This document shows positions 34,693 through 43,504 of a stretch of 64,000 nt of DNA, in pieces. The translations under genes and the position numbers were made by a program. The notes under the pieces were generated by a model, which worked only from the letters and a program-made list of their open reading frames with translations, was not told the origin of the DNA and did not search any database. The stretch lies in contig NZ_CP063458.1 of NCBI RefSeq assembly GCF_015169395.1, forward strand, positions 868,001 through 932,000. Direction: 5' to 3'. The DNA is from Humisphaera borealis (GTDB lineage: Bacteria; Planctomycetota; Phycisphaerae; Tepidisphaerales; Tepidisphaeraceae). The stretch's first letter is position 1; each line of letters starts with the position of its first letter.

Positions 34693-35469
34693 CTACTCCC
34701 GCACCGCAATCCCGTCGGCCGTCACGAGCAGCAGCTCGTCGGTTACCTGGTGCGGCATCTTCTTGAAGTCTTCCTTGATCTGGGCCCGAAGCCGGGCCAC
34801 CGTTTCGTCGTCGTTGCGGAAGCACAGCAGGATATCGCGATTGGGGATGCCGGCGCAGAACGGGCTGCCAAGGTGCTCGCGCAGCTTTTCGTGCAGGGTC
34901 GGCAGCAGCACCCGGCTGGCGTCGTAGCCGTCCATCGTCTGGAAGATGATCAGGCTGATCTTGCCGTCTTCGTCCTGGGCGGCGTGGGCTGACATTTGCT
35001 CGCTGCGGCGGATGAGATTCTCGATCGCCGTATCGTGCAGGTCATCGACGCTGATACCCCAGTTGGCAAAGTGCGACTGCGGGATGTATGCGATGGTTCG
35101 GTCGTTATCGATCGCGTAACCGATGCGCAGCCCTTCGACCAGCGATTCGGAGATGACGCCGTCATGCGCGGCCGAGTTCTCCGGCAAAATCATCGGAAGG
35201 ATGCGTTCCTTCAGTTCGTCGAACGCCAGTTCGCGGTCGGGCGAGCCTTCGGCGGCGCGGAGCAGTTCGACCACCCAGCGTTCGATGCTGTGGGTGACGT
35301 CTTCCGGCTTGAGAATCGACATCCGGTACAGATTCTCGAGCCCGACGAGATTCCCATTGACGCGGACCGTGAACGGTTCATCACCTTCGGCCAGTTTCAC
35401 CAGCGGAAACCGCTTGGTGACGACCTTGAAAAGTTGCTCGACGAACTGTTCGCGACTCGGAGAAGACAT
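34693..35469 (-). CDS. DUF1444 family protein
   Basis: This 258-residue cytoplasmic protein matches DUF1444 (YtpQ-like): an N-terminal REQFVEQLFKVVTKRFP, GNLVGLENLYRMSI, then VIPQ-like AYIPQSHFANWGIS, LHDTAIENLIRRS, and a late NRDILLCFRNDDETVARLR. The function is unknown; in Firmicutes the family is encoded near peptidases and tRNA-binding proteins. ATG 35469 begins MSSPSREQF; the open frame upstream is not convincing. It is divergent from the oxidoreductase gene. Confidence 0.82.
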   Translation of the reverse strand: MSSPSREQFVEQLFKVVTKRFPLVKLAEGDEPFTVRVNGNLVGLENLYRMSILKPEDVTHSIERWVVELLRAAEGSPDRELAFDELKERILPMILPENSAAHDGVISESLVEGLRIGYAIDNDRTIAYIPQSHFANWGISVDDLHDTAIENLIRRSEQMSAHAAQDEDGKISLIIFQTMDGYDASRVLLPTLHEKLREHLGSPFCAGIPNRDILLCFRNDDETVARLRAQIKEDFKKMPHQVTDELLLVTADGIAVRE

Positions 35470-35615
35470 TTGAGCGATTGTATCGCAGGAAGATTGCCGT
35501 TTGCCAACGGGTCGATCGGAATTGCGAATTGCCCGCCAGCGGCTCGGTGCAGGCAATTGGCAATCCCACGCCTCACCGCTACAACACGCACCCTTGTTTC
35601 CAACCGCGGAGCGTA

Positions 35616-36791
35616 ATGGCAGCGATACGAGTGGCAATTCTGGGTGCGGGTCGACCGGGCGTGCGGCATGCGGAGGGGTTCAAAGCGGCCGGCGGATTTG
35701 AAATCGCCGCTGTCGCGGACCTCATTCCCCAGCGTCGCAAGACGATCATGGAGGCGTTCGGCGTTAAGAAGGAAGTTGCCGACGCGCTGGACGTCATGTC
35801 CGATGCCGGCATCGACGCCGTCAGCATCTGCCTGCCGAACCACCTGCATCTTCCGGTGGCGGTGGCGGCGCTGAGGGCCAAGAAGCATGTCATCTGCGAG
35901 ACCCCGCCGACGCTGTCGGCGTCGGAAGCGCGCAAGCTTCTGACGGCCGCGGCGAAGTACGGGCGGACGGTGCTCTTTGCCGCCCAGCGCCGCTTCGGCG
36001 GTGCCGAACAGGCCGCCAAGCAAGCCGTCGACAAGGGCTATATCGGCGACGCCTATCACGCTCGCGCCGCGTGGATGCGCACCCGTGGCATTCCCGTCGG
36101 TTCCGGTGAAGGCGGCGTTGGCTGGTACTTCGACCCGTCCAAGAGTGGGGGCGGCGTCGTGCTGGACCTGGGCGTTCAGATGCTGGATCTGGCCCACGAC
36201 CTGCTCGGCCGGCCTCGACCGGTCAGTGTCTTTGCGACCATGAGCGATCACTTTCACCCCGCCGGCCGGCTCCCGGCGGCGGCGGTCTCCGTCAACACCG
36301 CCGCCGACGACCATCCCGCTGATGACTCGGCGGCGGTTTCGTCCGAGGGCACCGGCGACGGTTCCGACGCCGACGCAACCACCCCCTCAGGTGCCGCCGC
36401 AGGACCTTCCGGCGTCGAAGACACGTTTTTCGCGTTGATGAAGTTCGAAGGCGGGAAAACGCTCGAGCTGTCGTCGAGCTGGGCGATCAACCAGCCGCCG
36501 ACCCAGAACGGAACGATCTGCCGCGTTCACGGAACTGAAGGGGCGGTTGACGTCTACACCCGCCAGGGTCCGGTCCTGCACCGCAAATTCAGCCAGCGTG
36601 GGGACAGCCGGGAAACACCGCTCAAGACGCCGAAGGTGACCCACTATCACGCGATGATGCGGCACTTCCGTGAATGCATCCAGGGCAAAGCACAGCCGCT
36701 GGTCGGTCCCGATGCCGGCGCACTGCTGATGGCGATGGTGGACGCGATCTACAAAAGTGCCGAGACGGGCAAATCAGTGGACGTCAGATAG
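35616..36791 (+). CDS. Gfo/Idh/MocA family oxidoreductase
   Basis: This 391-residue protein has an N-terminal Rossmann fold (VAILGAGRPGVRHAEGF, 5-21) that binds NAD(P), then VSICLPNHLHLPVAVAAL and KHVICETPPTLS. The family's usual 'E-K-P' is here E-T-P, so the catalytic lysine of the EKP motif is replaced by threonine. A second domain starts with a GGGVVLDLGVQMLD segment like the 'G-G-x-x-x-D-x-G-x-H' motif but with Gln in place of His. A low-complexity insert of about 55 residues (about 215-270; Ala/Asp/Ser-rich) interrupts it. With both catalytic positions changed, activity is uncertain. Stop TAG is inside a 15-bp tandem repeat. Confidence 0.85.
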   Translation: MAAIRVAILGAGRPGVRHAEGFKAAGGFEIAAVADLIPQRRKTIMEAFGVKKEVADALDVMSDAGIDAVSICLPNHLHLPVAVAALRAKKHVICETPPTLSASEARKLLTAAAKYGRTVLFAAQRRFGGAEQAAKQAVDKGYIGDAYHARAAWMRTRGIPVGSGEGGVGWYFDPSKSGGGVVLDLGVQMLDLAHDLLGRPRPVSVFATMSDHFHPAGRLPAAAVSVNTAADDHPADDSAAVSSEGTGDGSDADATTPSGAAAGPSGVEDTFFALMKFEGGKTLELSSSWAINQPPTQNGTICRVHGTEGAVDVYTRQGPVLHRKFSQRGDSRETPLKTPKVTHYHAMMRHFRECIQGKAQPLVGPDAGALLMAMVDAIYKSAETGKSVDVR

Positions 36792-36821
36792 ACGCACGTC
36801 AGATAGACGGACGTCAGGCAG
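36779..36821 (+). repeat. 15-bp direct repeat at the oxidoreductase stop codon
   Basis: GGACGTCAGATAGAC, GCACGTCAGATAGAC and a partial GGACGTCAGGCAG follow each other from 36779. The stop codon of the oxidoreductase (36789-36791) lies in the first copy. Slippage has duplicated the gene end. Confidence 0.85.
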
Positions 36822-36845
36822 TCGGCTGGTTCCTGTGCGAGCCGA

Positions 36846-37247
36846 TCACTTCATCGCCGGCTGGGCCGCAGCGAGATAGAACCGCGCGATCTTGGCCTGG
36901 AAGGTGCTGCCGTCGTCGCGGCGCATTTCGTATTCGCCTTCCATCGTGCCCCATGCGGTCTTCAGCGGGCAGTAGCTCTGGTACTTGAATGCCTGCCCCG
37001 GCTCCAGCCGAGGGGTCTGCCCGATCACGCCAGGGCCCCGCACCTCTTCCTGCCGGCCGTTGCCGTCGATGATCAGCCAGTAACGCGAAACCAGCTGCGC
37101 GGGCTCGGTGCCCTCGTTCTTAATCACGATCGTGTAGCCGAAGAGAAACTTCCGATCGTCCGGATCGGATTCTTCGGGCAGGAAGTAGGCGGTCGCGCCG
37201 ACGCGAATGCCGTTGGTCTCGGTATTAGATAACTCCGGGGTTGCCAT
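36846..37247 (-). CDS. apaG: ApaG family protein
   Basis: This 133-residue protein matches ApaG: VGATAYFLPEESDPDDRKFLFGYTI-type start, then VIKNEGTEPAQLVSRYWLII, the conserved EEVRGPGVIGQTPRLEPGQAF and YCPLKTAWGTMEGEYEM. ApaG is a fibronectin-III-like single domain whose role is unsettled; it is linked to cobalt and magnesium resistance and diadenosine tetraphosphate levels in E. coli. Length fits the family (about 125). It is convergent with the oxidoreductase and divergent from the ABC importer operon, starting 127 bases from it. Confidence 0.92.
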   Translation of the reverse strand: MATPELSNTETNGIRVGATAYFLPEESDPDDRKFLFGYTIVIKNEGTEPAQLVSRYWLIIDGNGRQEEVRGPGVIGQTPRLEPGQAFKYQSYCPLKTAWGTMEGEYEMRRDDGSTFQAKIARFYLAAAQPAMK

Positions 37248-37373
37248 GTGACCGACATGGTAGGATACGGACGGGCCTGCGGACAAGCGGCGACGGGCAC
37301 GGCGAGCCGTTGCGCTAACATCTTTAACCGCGCTGCGCAACTTCCGGACAGTTCGCTACAATCCGCCCCCGAC

Positions 37374-38444
37374 ATGACGTCGGTCCGCCTAGAACACATC
37401 TCCAAGCGTTTCGGCCAAACGACTGCCCTGGCCGACATCGACTTCACGATTAACTCCGGCGAGCTGTTCTTTTTGCTGGGCCCCAGCGGCTGCGGCAAGA
37501 GCACGCTGCTACGCCTGATCGCCGGGCTTCATGACCCCTCGAAGGGGAAGATCCTGTTCAATGACCGTGACGTCACGGCGCTGGGCACCGACAAACGCAA
37601 CGCCGTGATGTGCTTTCAGAGCTACGCGCTTTGGCCGCACATGAGCGTCCGCGAGAACGTCCGATTCGGGCTGGCCGTACGGAAGCAACCCAAGCCGGAG
37701 CAGGACAAGCGGATCGCCGACGTGCTCAAGCTCGTGCAGATGGAGCCTTACGCCGACCGCAAGCCGAACCAGCTCTCCGGCGGGCAGCAGCAGCGGGTCG
37801 CCCTGGCCCGGGCGCTGGCGGTGAACCCCGATTGCCTGCTGCTGGACGAGCCGCTGTCAAACCTCGACGCCAAGCTGCGCCACGAGATGCGGTCGGAGAT
37901 CCGCCGCATCTGCAAGACGGCGGGGTACACGACGATCTACGTCACGCACGACATGAAAGAGGCGCTGAGCGTCGCCGACCGGATTGCGGTGATGAAGGAC
38001 GGGAAGATCGCACAGATCGGCACGCCGGGTGATCTTTACCATAAGCCGATGAACAGCTTCGTCGCCGACTTTGTCGGCTCGACGAACCTGCTGACGGGAA
38101 AGGTCGTCGGCACCGACGCCGGTCGGTACGAAATCGAAACACCTGCCGGGCGCGTCTTCGGCTCGGCGGTGAACAACGGCTTTCTGCGCGACGCCAATGT
38201 CATTGTCAGTATCCGCCCCGAGCAGATGCAGGTCGCCCGGCGGACGGCCGCCGCCGGCGAGGCCGGGCCGAATCGCTTCACGGGCAAAGTGCTTGAAACA
38301 ACGTTCCTCGGCGAAGCGAGCGAGCACGTGCTGGCGGTCAACGGGCAGAGGCTGAAGGTGATCGCCGCGCCGCCGTTGTTCAATGTGCCCGAAGAACTGA
38401 CAGTGCAGTTTGATCCGGAGGATGTGGTCGTACTGAAAGAGTAG
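37374..38444 (+). CDS. ABC importer ATP-binding protein (FbpC/PotA type)
   Basis: This 356-residue ATPase has Walker A GPSGCGKST (36-44), Q-loop CFQSYALWPHMSV, signature LSGGQQQR, Walker B CLLLDEPLSNLD, and H-loop VTHDMKEAL. After residue 240 comes an OB-type (TOBE) regulatory domain with a FTGKVLETTFLGEASEHVL segment, as in iron(III), spermidine/putrescine and similar importers. It powers uptake through the two-domain permease encoded downstream. Its TAG stop is within the GTAG of a REP-like unit (38441-38462), and 159 bases of repeat DNA separate it from the binding-protein gene. Confidence 0.93.
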   Translation: MTSVRLEHISKRFGQTTALADIDFTINSGELFFLLGPSGCGKSTLLRLIAGLHDPSKGKILFNDRDVTALGTDKRNAVMCFQSYALWPHMSVRENVRFGLAVRKQPKPEQDKRIADVLKLVQMEPYADRKPNQLSGGQQQRVALARALAVNPDCLLLDEPLSNLDAKLRHEMRSEIRRICKTAGYTTIYVTHDMKEALSVADRIAVMKDGKIAQIGTPGDLYHKPMNSFVADFVGSTNLLTGKVVGTDAGRYEIETPAGRVFGSAVNNGFLRDANVIVSIRPEQMQVARRTAAAGEAGPNRFTGKVLETTFLGEASEHVLAVNGQRLKVIAAPPLFNVPEELTVQFDPEDVVVLKE

Positions 38445-38593
38445 GGTGGGGTTCACCCCACCAGAGCCCGTTCGTCAACCGGTTGTGTCGATTCGCGGGC
38501 TAGTTGCAACAGAACATTCGACCTCGGGTCCTGACCGGTAATCGAACACAGCCGGTTCATCGGAGCGATGCGGTGGGCTGAAGCCCACCCTAC
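38441..38593. repeat. Long imperfect palindrome with GTAG ends (GTAGGGTGGG family)
   Basis: Left unit GTAGGGTGGGGTTCACCCCA... (38441-38462) and right unit GGTGGGCTGAAGCCCACCCTAC (38572-38593) point outward with GTAG at both ends. The interior is also imperfectly palindromic (CCGTTCGTCAACCGGTTGTG against the complement of CACAGCCGGTTCATCGG), so the whole 153 bp can fold as one element. TAG at 38442-38444 is the stop of the ATPase gene. Confidence 0.8.
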
Positions 38594-38603
38594 AGAATAC
38601 AGC

Positions 38604-40028
38604 ATGCGTCGCTATATCTTCCCCATCCTCTTTGTCCTCGTCCTGGCGACGCCATTCGTCGTGCGGGCGATCATTGGCGACGCCACGGAGCGGCCTTCGA
38701 GCGGGGAACTTCGCCTGGTCGTCATCACGCCGCACGGCGAACCGATCCGACGCGAGTTCGGCGACGCGTTCTCCGAGTGGCATCGTGCCCGGTTCGGTAA
38801 GACGGTGGTTGTCGACTACCGCAATTTCGGTGGCGGCGCCAGCGATATCGTCAAGTACTTCAATGCCACCAGCGACTCGGGCTACTTCCAGAAGACTGGC
38901 ACCTACGGCGTGGACGTCGCCTGGGGCGGCGGGGAGACGCTGTTCAGCGTCGATCTCAAGAAGCACCTGCTGCCGGTCAAGCTGTCGCCGGAGGTGATGT
39001 CGACGGCCTATCCGAAGCCGGACATTGGCGGCGTGGCGCTCTACGACAAGGACGGCAACTGGTTCGGCACCACACTCGGCAGTTTCGGCATCGTCTACAA
39101 CAAGGACGTTCTCCGGTATCTCGGCCTGCCCGAGCCCAAGACCTGGGAAGACCTCACCGACCCCCGGTACCGCAACTACATCATTCTCGCCGACCCCACC
39201 CGCAGTAGCTCCGCCCGTACCGCGTTCATGGCGATCGTGGAAAAGCAGATGGCGATCGCGAAGGAAGCCGCTGGCGCTGATGACAAGGGGGCTGAAGACC
39301 GGGGCTGGGCCCGCGGCATGGGGCTGATACGCCAGATCGCGGCCAATGCCCGTGTCTTTACCGACGCCAGTTCGTCGGTTCCTTCGGTCGTAGGCTCCGG
39401 AGACGCCGCCGCCGGCATGGCGATCGATTTTTATGGCCGTACGCAGGTGGAGATGTCCGGAGAATCTCGCGTCGGGTATGTCGAGCCGGCCGAGGCCACC
39501 ATCGTCAACCCGGACCCGATCGCCGTGGTCAAGGGTACGCAGAACAAGGAACTGGCGATCCGGTTTATCGAGTTCATCCTCAGTACCGAAGGACAGCGCC
39601 TGTGGAATTACCGGGTCGGCGCGCCGGGCGGTCCGAAGCAGACGACCCTTCGGCGTTTACCAATCGTTCCGTCGGTCTATGCCGACCAAACCTACTTCAC
39701 CGACAAGGTCAACCCGTTTCTGATCGCCGGTACTTTCAACACCCGGCGGGAACGCACGGGTACGTTCAAGACACTCGGCGATCAGATCCAGGTGAGCTGC
39801 ATCGACGTGCTGGCGGAACTGCGCGAGACGCGAAAGCTCATCCTCGCGTCGCCCGCAGCGGTAGAGCTGGACAAGAAGCTGGGGACGTTTCCCTTCGATC
39901 AGAAAGAGGCGCTGGCACGGCAGAAGACGCTTAACGCCGCCAAACCGCTGCAGCGACTGGAGTTGATTCGCGGCTGGGAGCAGGAGTTCAAGGCCGAGTA
40001 CAAGGCATTGCGGGAACAGGTGAAGTGA
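38604..40028 (+). CDS. ABC importer substrate-binding protein (iron(III)/polyamine type)
   Basis: This 474-residue protein starts with a membrane/signal segment (YIFPILFVLVLATPFVVRAI). A periplasmic-binding-protein fold type II follows: LRLVVITPHGEPIRREFGD, TVVVDYRNFGGGASDIVKYF, a hinge with GTTLGSFGIVYNKDVLRYLG, the EPKTWEDLTDPRYRNYI motif typical of Fe(3+)-binding FbpA/FutA-like proteins, and AIRFIEFILSTEGQRLWNY. The C-terminus carries an extra helical region of about 100 residues (from about 380). The signal helix may stay as a membrane anchor, as no clear cleavage site follows. The operon context makes it the receptor of the importer. A hairpin with T-tract follows the stop. Confidence 0.9.
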   Translation: MRRYIFPILFVLVLATPFVVRAIIGDATERPSSGELRLVVITPHGEPIRREFGDAFSEWHRARFGKTVVVDYRNFGGGASDIVKYFNATSDSGYFQKTGTYGVDVAWGGGETLFSVDLKKHLLPVKLSPEVMSTAYPKPDIGGVALYDKDGNWFGTTLGSFGIVYNKDVLRYLGLPEPKTWEDLTDPRYRNYIILADPTRSSSARTAFMAIVEKQMAIAKEAAGADDKGAEDRGWARGMGLIRQIAANARVFTDASSSVPSVVGSGDAAAGMAIDFYGRTQVEMSGESRVGYVEPAEATIVNPDPIAVVKGTQNKELAIRFIEFILSTEGQRLWNYRVGAPGGPKQTTLRRLPIVPSVYADQTYFTDKVNPFLIAGTFNTRRERTGTFKTLGDQIQVSCIDVLAELRETRKLILASPAAVELDKKLGTFPFDQKEALARQKTLNAAKPLQRLELIRGWEQEFKAEYKALREQVK

Positions 40029-40032
40029 TGTG

Positions 40033-40104
40033 ACACGGGCGTTTCGCCCGTGTTTTTCGTGTTCCGAAGGACGAATCCATCACGGGCGAGGCGCCCGTGC
40101 CACC
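40033..40104. repeat. Inverted pair of CACGGGCG palindromes in the importer operon
   Basis: Unit one, ACACGGGCG-TTT-CGCCCGTGT (40033-40053), is followed by TTTTT. Unit two, CACGGGCG-AGG-CGCCCGTG (40081-40099) followed by CCACC, is its reverse-complement relative (GTGGCACGGGCG against GTGACACGGGCG). They fill the gap between binding-protein stop and permease start. The first looks like an intrinsic terminator on the plus strand and could lower permease expression. Confidence 0.85.
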
Positions 40105-40107
40105 AGA

Positions 40108-41955
40108 ATGCGTCGACTGCAACAACTTATCTTCCTCCTTCTCATCGCCGTGATCTTCGGCGTGTTTCTCATCCTGCCGATCATCCAGGTGATCTCCGTC
40201 GCGTTCTTCGGCATGAGCGACCAGCAGGAAGGCTTCACGTTTGGATACATCGCGGCGATTTTTCAGGACGAATCGCTGCGCGAGGGTCTTTTTAACTCAG
40301 CCAAGATCGCCGTCGGCACGACCTTGCTCTGCATCCTGATCAGCGTTCCGCTGGCGATGCTTTCGGTGCGCTACAACTTCTGGGGCAAGGGGCTGATGAG
40401 CGGCCTGTTGCTGGTGCCGCTGATCCTTCCGCCGTTCGTCGGCGCAATTGGCATGCGGCAGATTCTCGGCCATTACGGCAGCCTGACGGCCGTCGTCCAC
40501 GAGGCGGCGATCTGGCTTGGGCAATTTGAACTCTTTGCCGGTGTGGTGCGCGACTCTGGCTTGACCGACAAAAACATGCCGATCGACTGGGTCGGCAACG
40601 CCCGCATCTGGGGTGTGATCCTCGTTGAAGCCCTCAGCCTGTACCCGATCCTGTTCCTCAACGTCTCGGCGGCGCTGGCCAATCTCGATCCGGCCATGGA
40701 ACAGGCCGCCGCCAACCTGGGTGCCAGCCGATGGACGATCTTCCGCAAGATCACTCTTCCGCTGATGCGCCCCGGCTTGTTCGCCGGCGGAACGATCGTT
40801 CTGATCTGGAGCTTTACCGAGCTCGGCACACCGCTGATGTTCGAATACTTCCGGTGCACGCCGGTGCAGATCTTCCAGCGGTTGACGCAGGTGTCGGGGA
40901 ACCCGACGCCTTACGCGCTGGTGGTCGTCACGCTGTTTATGAGCGTGGGCTTGTATGTCGTCGGCAAGCTGGTCCTGGGCCGGAATCTCACCAGCGCAGT
41001 CACCAAGGCGAGCGTGCAGATGACGCCGAAGAAGCTGGGCTTCTTCAAGGGGCTGGCGGCGCTGCTTCCGTTCGTGATCGTCACGTTCCTGGCGTTGCTG
41101 CCGCACATCGGTGTCGTGCTGATGAGCGTGAGCGATGTTCGCCCGGAATCTTGGTACCAGTCGATCGTGCCGACGAGCTTTACGGGCGATCACTATCGTG
41201 CCGCGCTCTCCGGCGACAACACAATCCCGTCCGTCCGCAACAGCGTCCTGTTCGCACTTTGCAGCACCATCGTGGACATCGCCCTGGGATTGATGATCGC
41301 CTGGCTCATCGTCCGCTCGCCGCTGCCGGGCTGGCTTCGGACTACCGTGGACAGCATTGCGATGCTGCCGCTGGCGGTGCCGGGTTTGGTAATGGCGTTC
41401 GGCTATCTCGCGATGAGCCTGGCAGCCAAGGGGTGGCTGAGCGATATCGGTCCGCAGTTCCACCAGTGGTTTGGCCAGGGCAACGGCGACTGGCTGAAGA
41501 TGAAGCTGGAAGTCATCCTGAATGTGCAGGAGAACCCGACGTTCTTCCTCATCATCGCGTACGCCATGCGCCGGCTGCCCTACGTCGTCCGCAGCGCCGT
41601 CGCCGGTCTGCAACAAACACCCGCCGACCTGGAACTGGCGGCGCGCAACCTGGGCGCCGGCAGCTGGCTGACGATGCGGCGGATCACCATCCCGCTGATC
41701 GCCGCGAATCTGCTCGCCGGCGGACTCCTCGCGTTCGCGTTCGCGATGCTGGAGGTCAGCGACTCGCTCATCCTGGCGCAAAAGGCCGACTACTGGCCTA
41801 TCACCAAGGCGATTTATGAGCTGTTCTTCCGAATCGGCGACGGCCGGTATATCGCCAGCGCTCTGGGCGTCTGGGCGATGGTCCTGCTGATGCTGACGAT
41901 CCTGTCGGCCAACACGCTGCTGGGGAAACGGATGGGGGCAATCTTCAGGGTGTGA
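40108..41955 (+). CDS. ABC importer permease, fused two-domain (FbpB type)
   Basis: This 615-residue protein has about 12 transmembrane helices and two copies of the inner-membrane permease domain. Each has the EAA loop that contacts the ATPase: EQAAANLGASRWTIFRKITLP (about 195-215) and ELAARNLGAGSWLTMRRITIP (about 510-530). A duplicated permease is typical of FbpB/AfuB iron(III) and some thiamine or polyamine importers. With the ATPase and binding protein it makes a complete importer. The start is ATG 40108, placed 4 bases after a palindrome with no clear Shine-Dalgarno sequence, so translation initiation may be weak or structure-dependent. Confidence 0.93.
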   Translation: MRRLQQLIFLLLIAVIFGVFLILPIIQVISVAFFGMSDQQEGFTFGYIAAIFQDESLREGLFNSAKIAVGTTLLCILISVPLAMLSVRYNFWGKGLMSGLLLVPLILPPFVGAIGMRQILGHYGSLTAVVHEAAIWLGQFELFAGVVRDSGLTDKNMPIDWVGNARIWGVILVEALSLYPILFLNVSAALANLDPAMEQAAANLGASRWTIFRKITLPLMRPGLFAGGTIVLIWSFTELGTPLMFEYFRCTPVQIFQRLTQVSGNPTPYALVVVTLFMSVGLYVVGKLVLGRNLTSAVTKASVQMTPKKLGFFKGLAALLPFVIVTFLALLPHIGVVLMSVSDVRPESWYQSIVPTSFTGDHYRAALSGDNTIPSVRNSVLFALCSTIVDIALGLMIAWLIVRSPLPGWLRTTVDSIAMLPLAVPGLVMAFGYLAMSLAAKGWLSDIGPQFHQWFGQGNGDWLKMKLEVILNVQENPTFFLIIAYAMRRLPYVVRSAVAGLQQTPADLELAARNLGAGSWLTMRRITIPLIAANLLAGGLLAFAFAMLEVSDSLILAQKADYWPITKAIYELFFRIGDGRYIASALGVWAMVLLMLTILSANTLLGKRMGAIFRV

Positions 41956-42012
41956 GACGGCAGTCTCTCGCATCCTGTCACTTTCCCCGCCGGCCCCTAT
42001 AATCCCCGCCAG

Positions 42013-43437
42013 GTGAAAACCATGGCTCGATTACATCTCTCCGATTCGGTCCGGGCGGCTGTTCTTTCCGCGGGTGTTTGCGTTGTTGCCGCCGGGTGCG
42101 GCAGCAGTGACGAGCGCTCGGCCAAGCAGCTCACGGCGGACCAGTTCGTGACGCGTGCCGCCAGCGTGCCTCCGGACGGGGGTCGCCTGACCGGAGCGCC
42201 GGTCGAGAGCGGCGGCGCGGTTCGTGTGGATGGTGTCAGCCGATTCCCCAAGACCCCCGATCCTTCGGCCGATCCGATCGTCAATCCACAGAGCATCAAC
42301 CCGACGGTCGATCAGGGTGTCCGCAGCCCCTACGCTGCCGACGGCAATGCGGCCGCCGGTCCGATCGCGCCGACCACGACGCGCGTTGACCTGGCGGGAA
42401 AGCCGGCGACCAACAAGGCCACCGCCGATGCCGGCGGGCCCCGCGCCGTCGATGTCGGCTTCGTGGTCATGGAAGTCAACGGAAAGCCGATCTATAGCGA
42501 CAAGATCCTCTCGGCACTGGAGCGCCCGCTTGCCGCCGAAGCCAAGAAGAACAACGTCGACAACTTCCGCAATCTCGCCAAGGAACTGCTCGAACAGCAG
42601 GTCCAGCTTTACAAGCGCGACGAACTGGAAGTGGCATCGGCGGATCTGTCTCTGTCCGAGGCCGACAAGCAACTCGCGCAGGCGTTGACGGCGCAGTGGC
42701 GGCAGCAACAGATCACCGCGGCCGGAGGGTCCCTGGAGATGGCCCGGATCAAGGCCCGGGACGAGGGATGGGAGTTTGAGGACCTTGTCCAGCAGCAGTT
42801 CCGTCTGAAGCTCGTGCAGATTTTCTATCAGAAGCGCATTTTCCCCAAGATCTTCGTGCCACCCGCCGATCAGCGGGCCTACTACGAACAGAACAAGGCC
42901 AAGGAGTTCACGCAGGTGGCCCGGCTGAAGTTCCGGGTGATCAAGATCGATCCGAAGACGGGATTCAGCAGCGACGGCGACGCCGTTGCACTGGCCCAGA
43001 AGGTTCGCGAGCGTGCCAAATCCGAGGATTTCGCCAAGCTCGCCGACGAGATCAACAAGGATGGTCGCGGCGGGGCGATCGGACAATCCGATTCCGGCGG
43101 CTGGGTGGATGCCAACAGCTACCGCTACGAAAAGGTCGAGAAGACCGCTGCGCAGCTGAAGCCGGGTGAAGTCAGCGACGTCATCCTTGAAGAGAACCGG
43201 CTGCTGTTCGTGGTCAAGCTCGAGGCAATCCAGGAAGGCACGGTCCAGGCGTTCGAAGAACCGTCCGTCCAGGAGCGAATCACGCAGCGGCTTCGCGGCA
43301 TCCAGTTGCAGGCGCTCCGCGAGGCGCACATCCGCAAACTCGAACGCGACGCAGTCACCCGCCGCAACGAAGGCAAGGTCAACGACCTGCTCGATATCGT
43401 GATGAAGAAGTATCCGGACTGGGCCAAGGCGGGATAA
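42013..43437 (+). CDS. Parvulin-type peptidyl-prolyl isomerase lipoprotein (SurA/PrsA-like)
   Basis: This 474-residue protein has a lipoprotein signal (VLSAGVCVVAAGC, Cys about 29), a Pro/Gly/Asp-rich linker (about 40-145) and then a SurA-N-like helical region that begins VVMEVNGKPIYSDKILSAL. A parvulin domain (about 295-400) follows: ARLKFRVIKIDPKTG, FAKLADEIN...GGAIGQSDSGGWV and LKPGEVSDVILEENRLLFVVKL, with the PPIC strand order. It probably folds exported proteins at the membrane. It begins 57 bases after the permease and could share transcription. ATG 42022 is a second possible start. Confidence 0.87.
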   Translation: MKTMARLHLSDSVRAAVLSAGVCVVAAGCGSSDERSAKQLTADQFVTRAASVPPDGGRLTGAPVESGGAVRVDGVSRFPKTPDPSADPIVNPQSINPTVDQGVRSPYAADGNAAAGPIAPTTTRVDLAGKPATNKATADAGGPRAVDVGFVVMEVNGKPIYSDKILSALERPLAAEAKKNNVDNFRNLAKELLEQQVQLYKRDELEVASADLSLSEADKQLAQALTAQWRQQQITAAGGSLEMARIKARDEGWEFEDLVQQQFRLKLVQIFYQKRIFPKIFVPPADQRAYYEQNKAKEFTQVARLKFRVIKIDPKTGFSSDGDAVALAQKVRERAKSEDFAKLADEINKDGRGGAIGQSDSGGWVDANSYRYEKVEKTAAQLKPGEVSDVILEENRLLFVVKLEAIQEGTVQAFEEPSVQERITQRLRGIQLQALREAHIRKLERDAVTRRNEGKVNDLLDIVMKKYPDWAKAG

Positions 43438-43504
43438 CGCCGTCGCCCCGGCATGCGGCTTGTGCCAAAGCGGGCAAGGACACCCGCGCTCCGAGGAGGA
43501 ACTC

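Noticed and set aside
40297-41973. 558-codon minus-strand frame opposite the permease
   Set aside because: The His/Gln/Arg-rich sequence is the complement of transmembrane codons; the permease carries both EAA loops.
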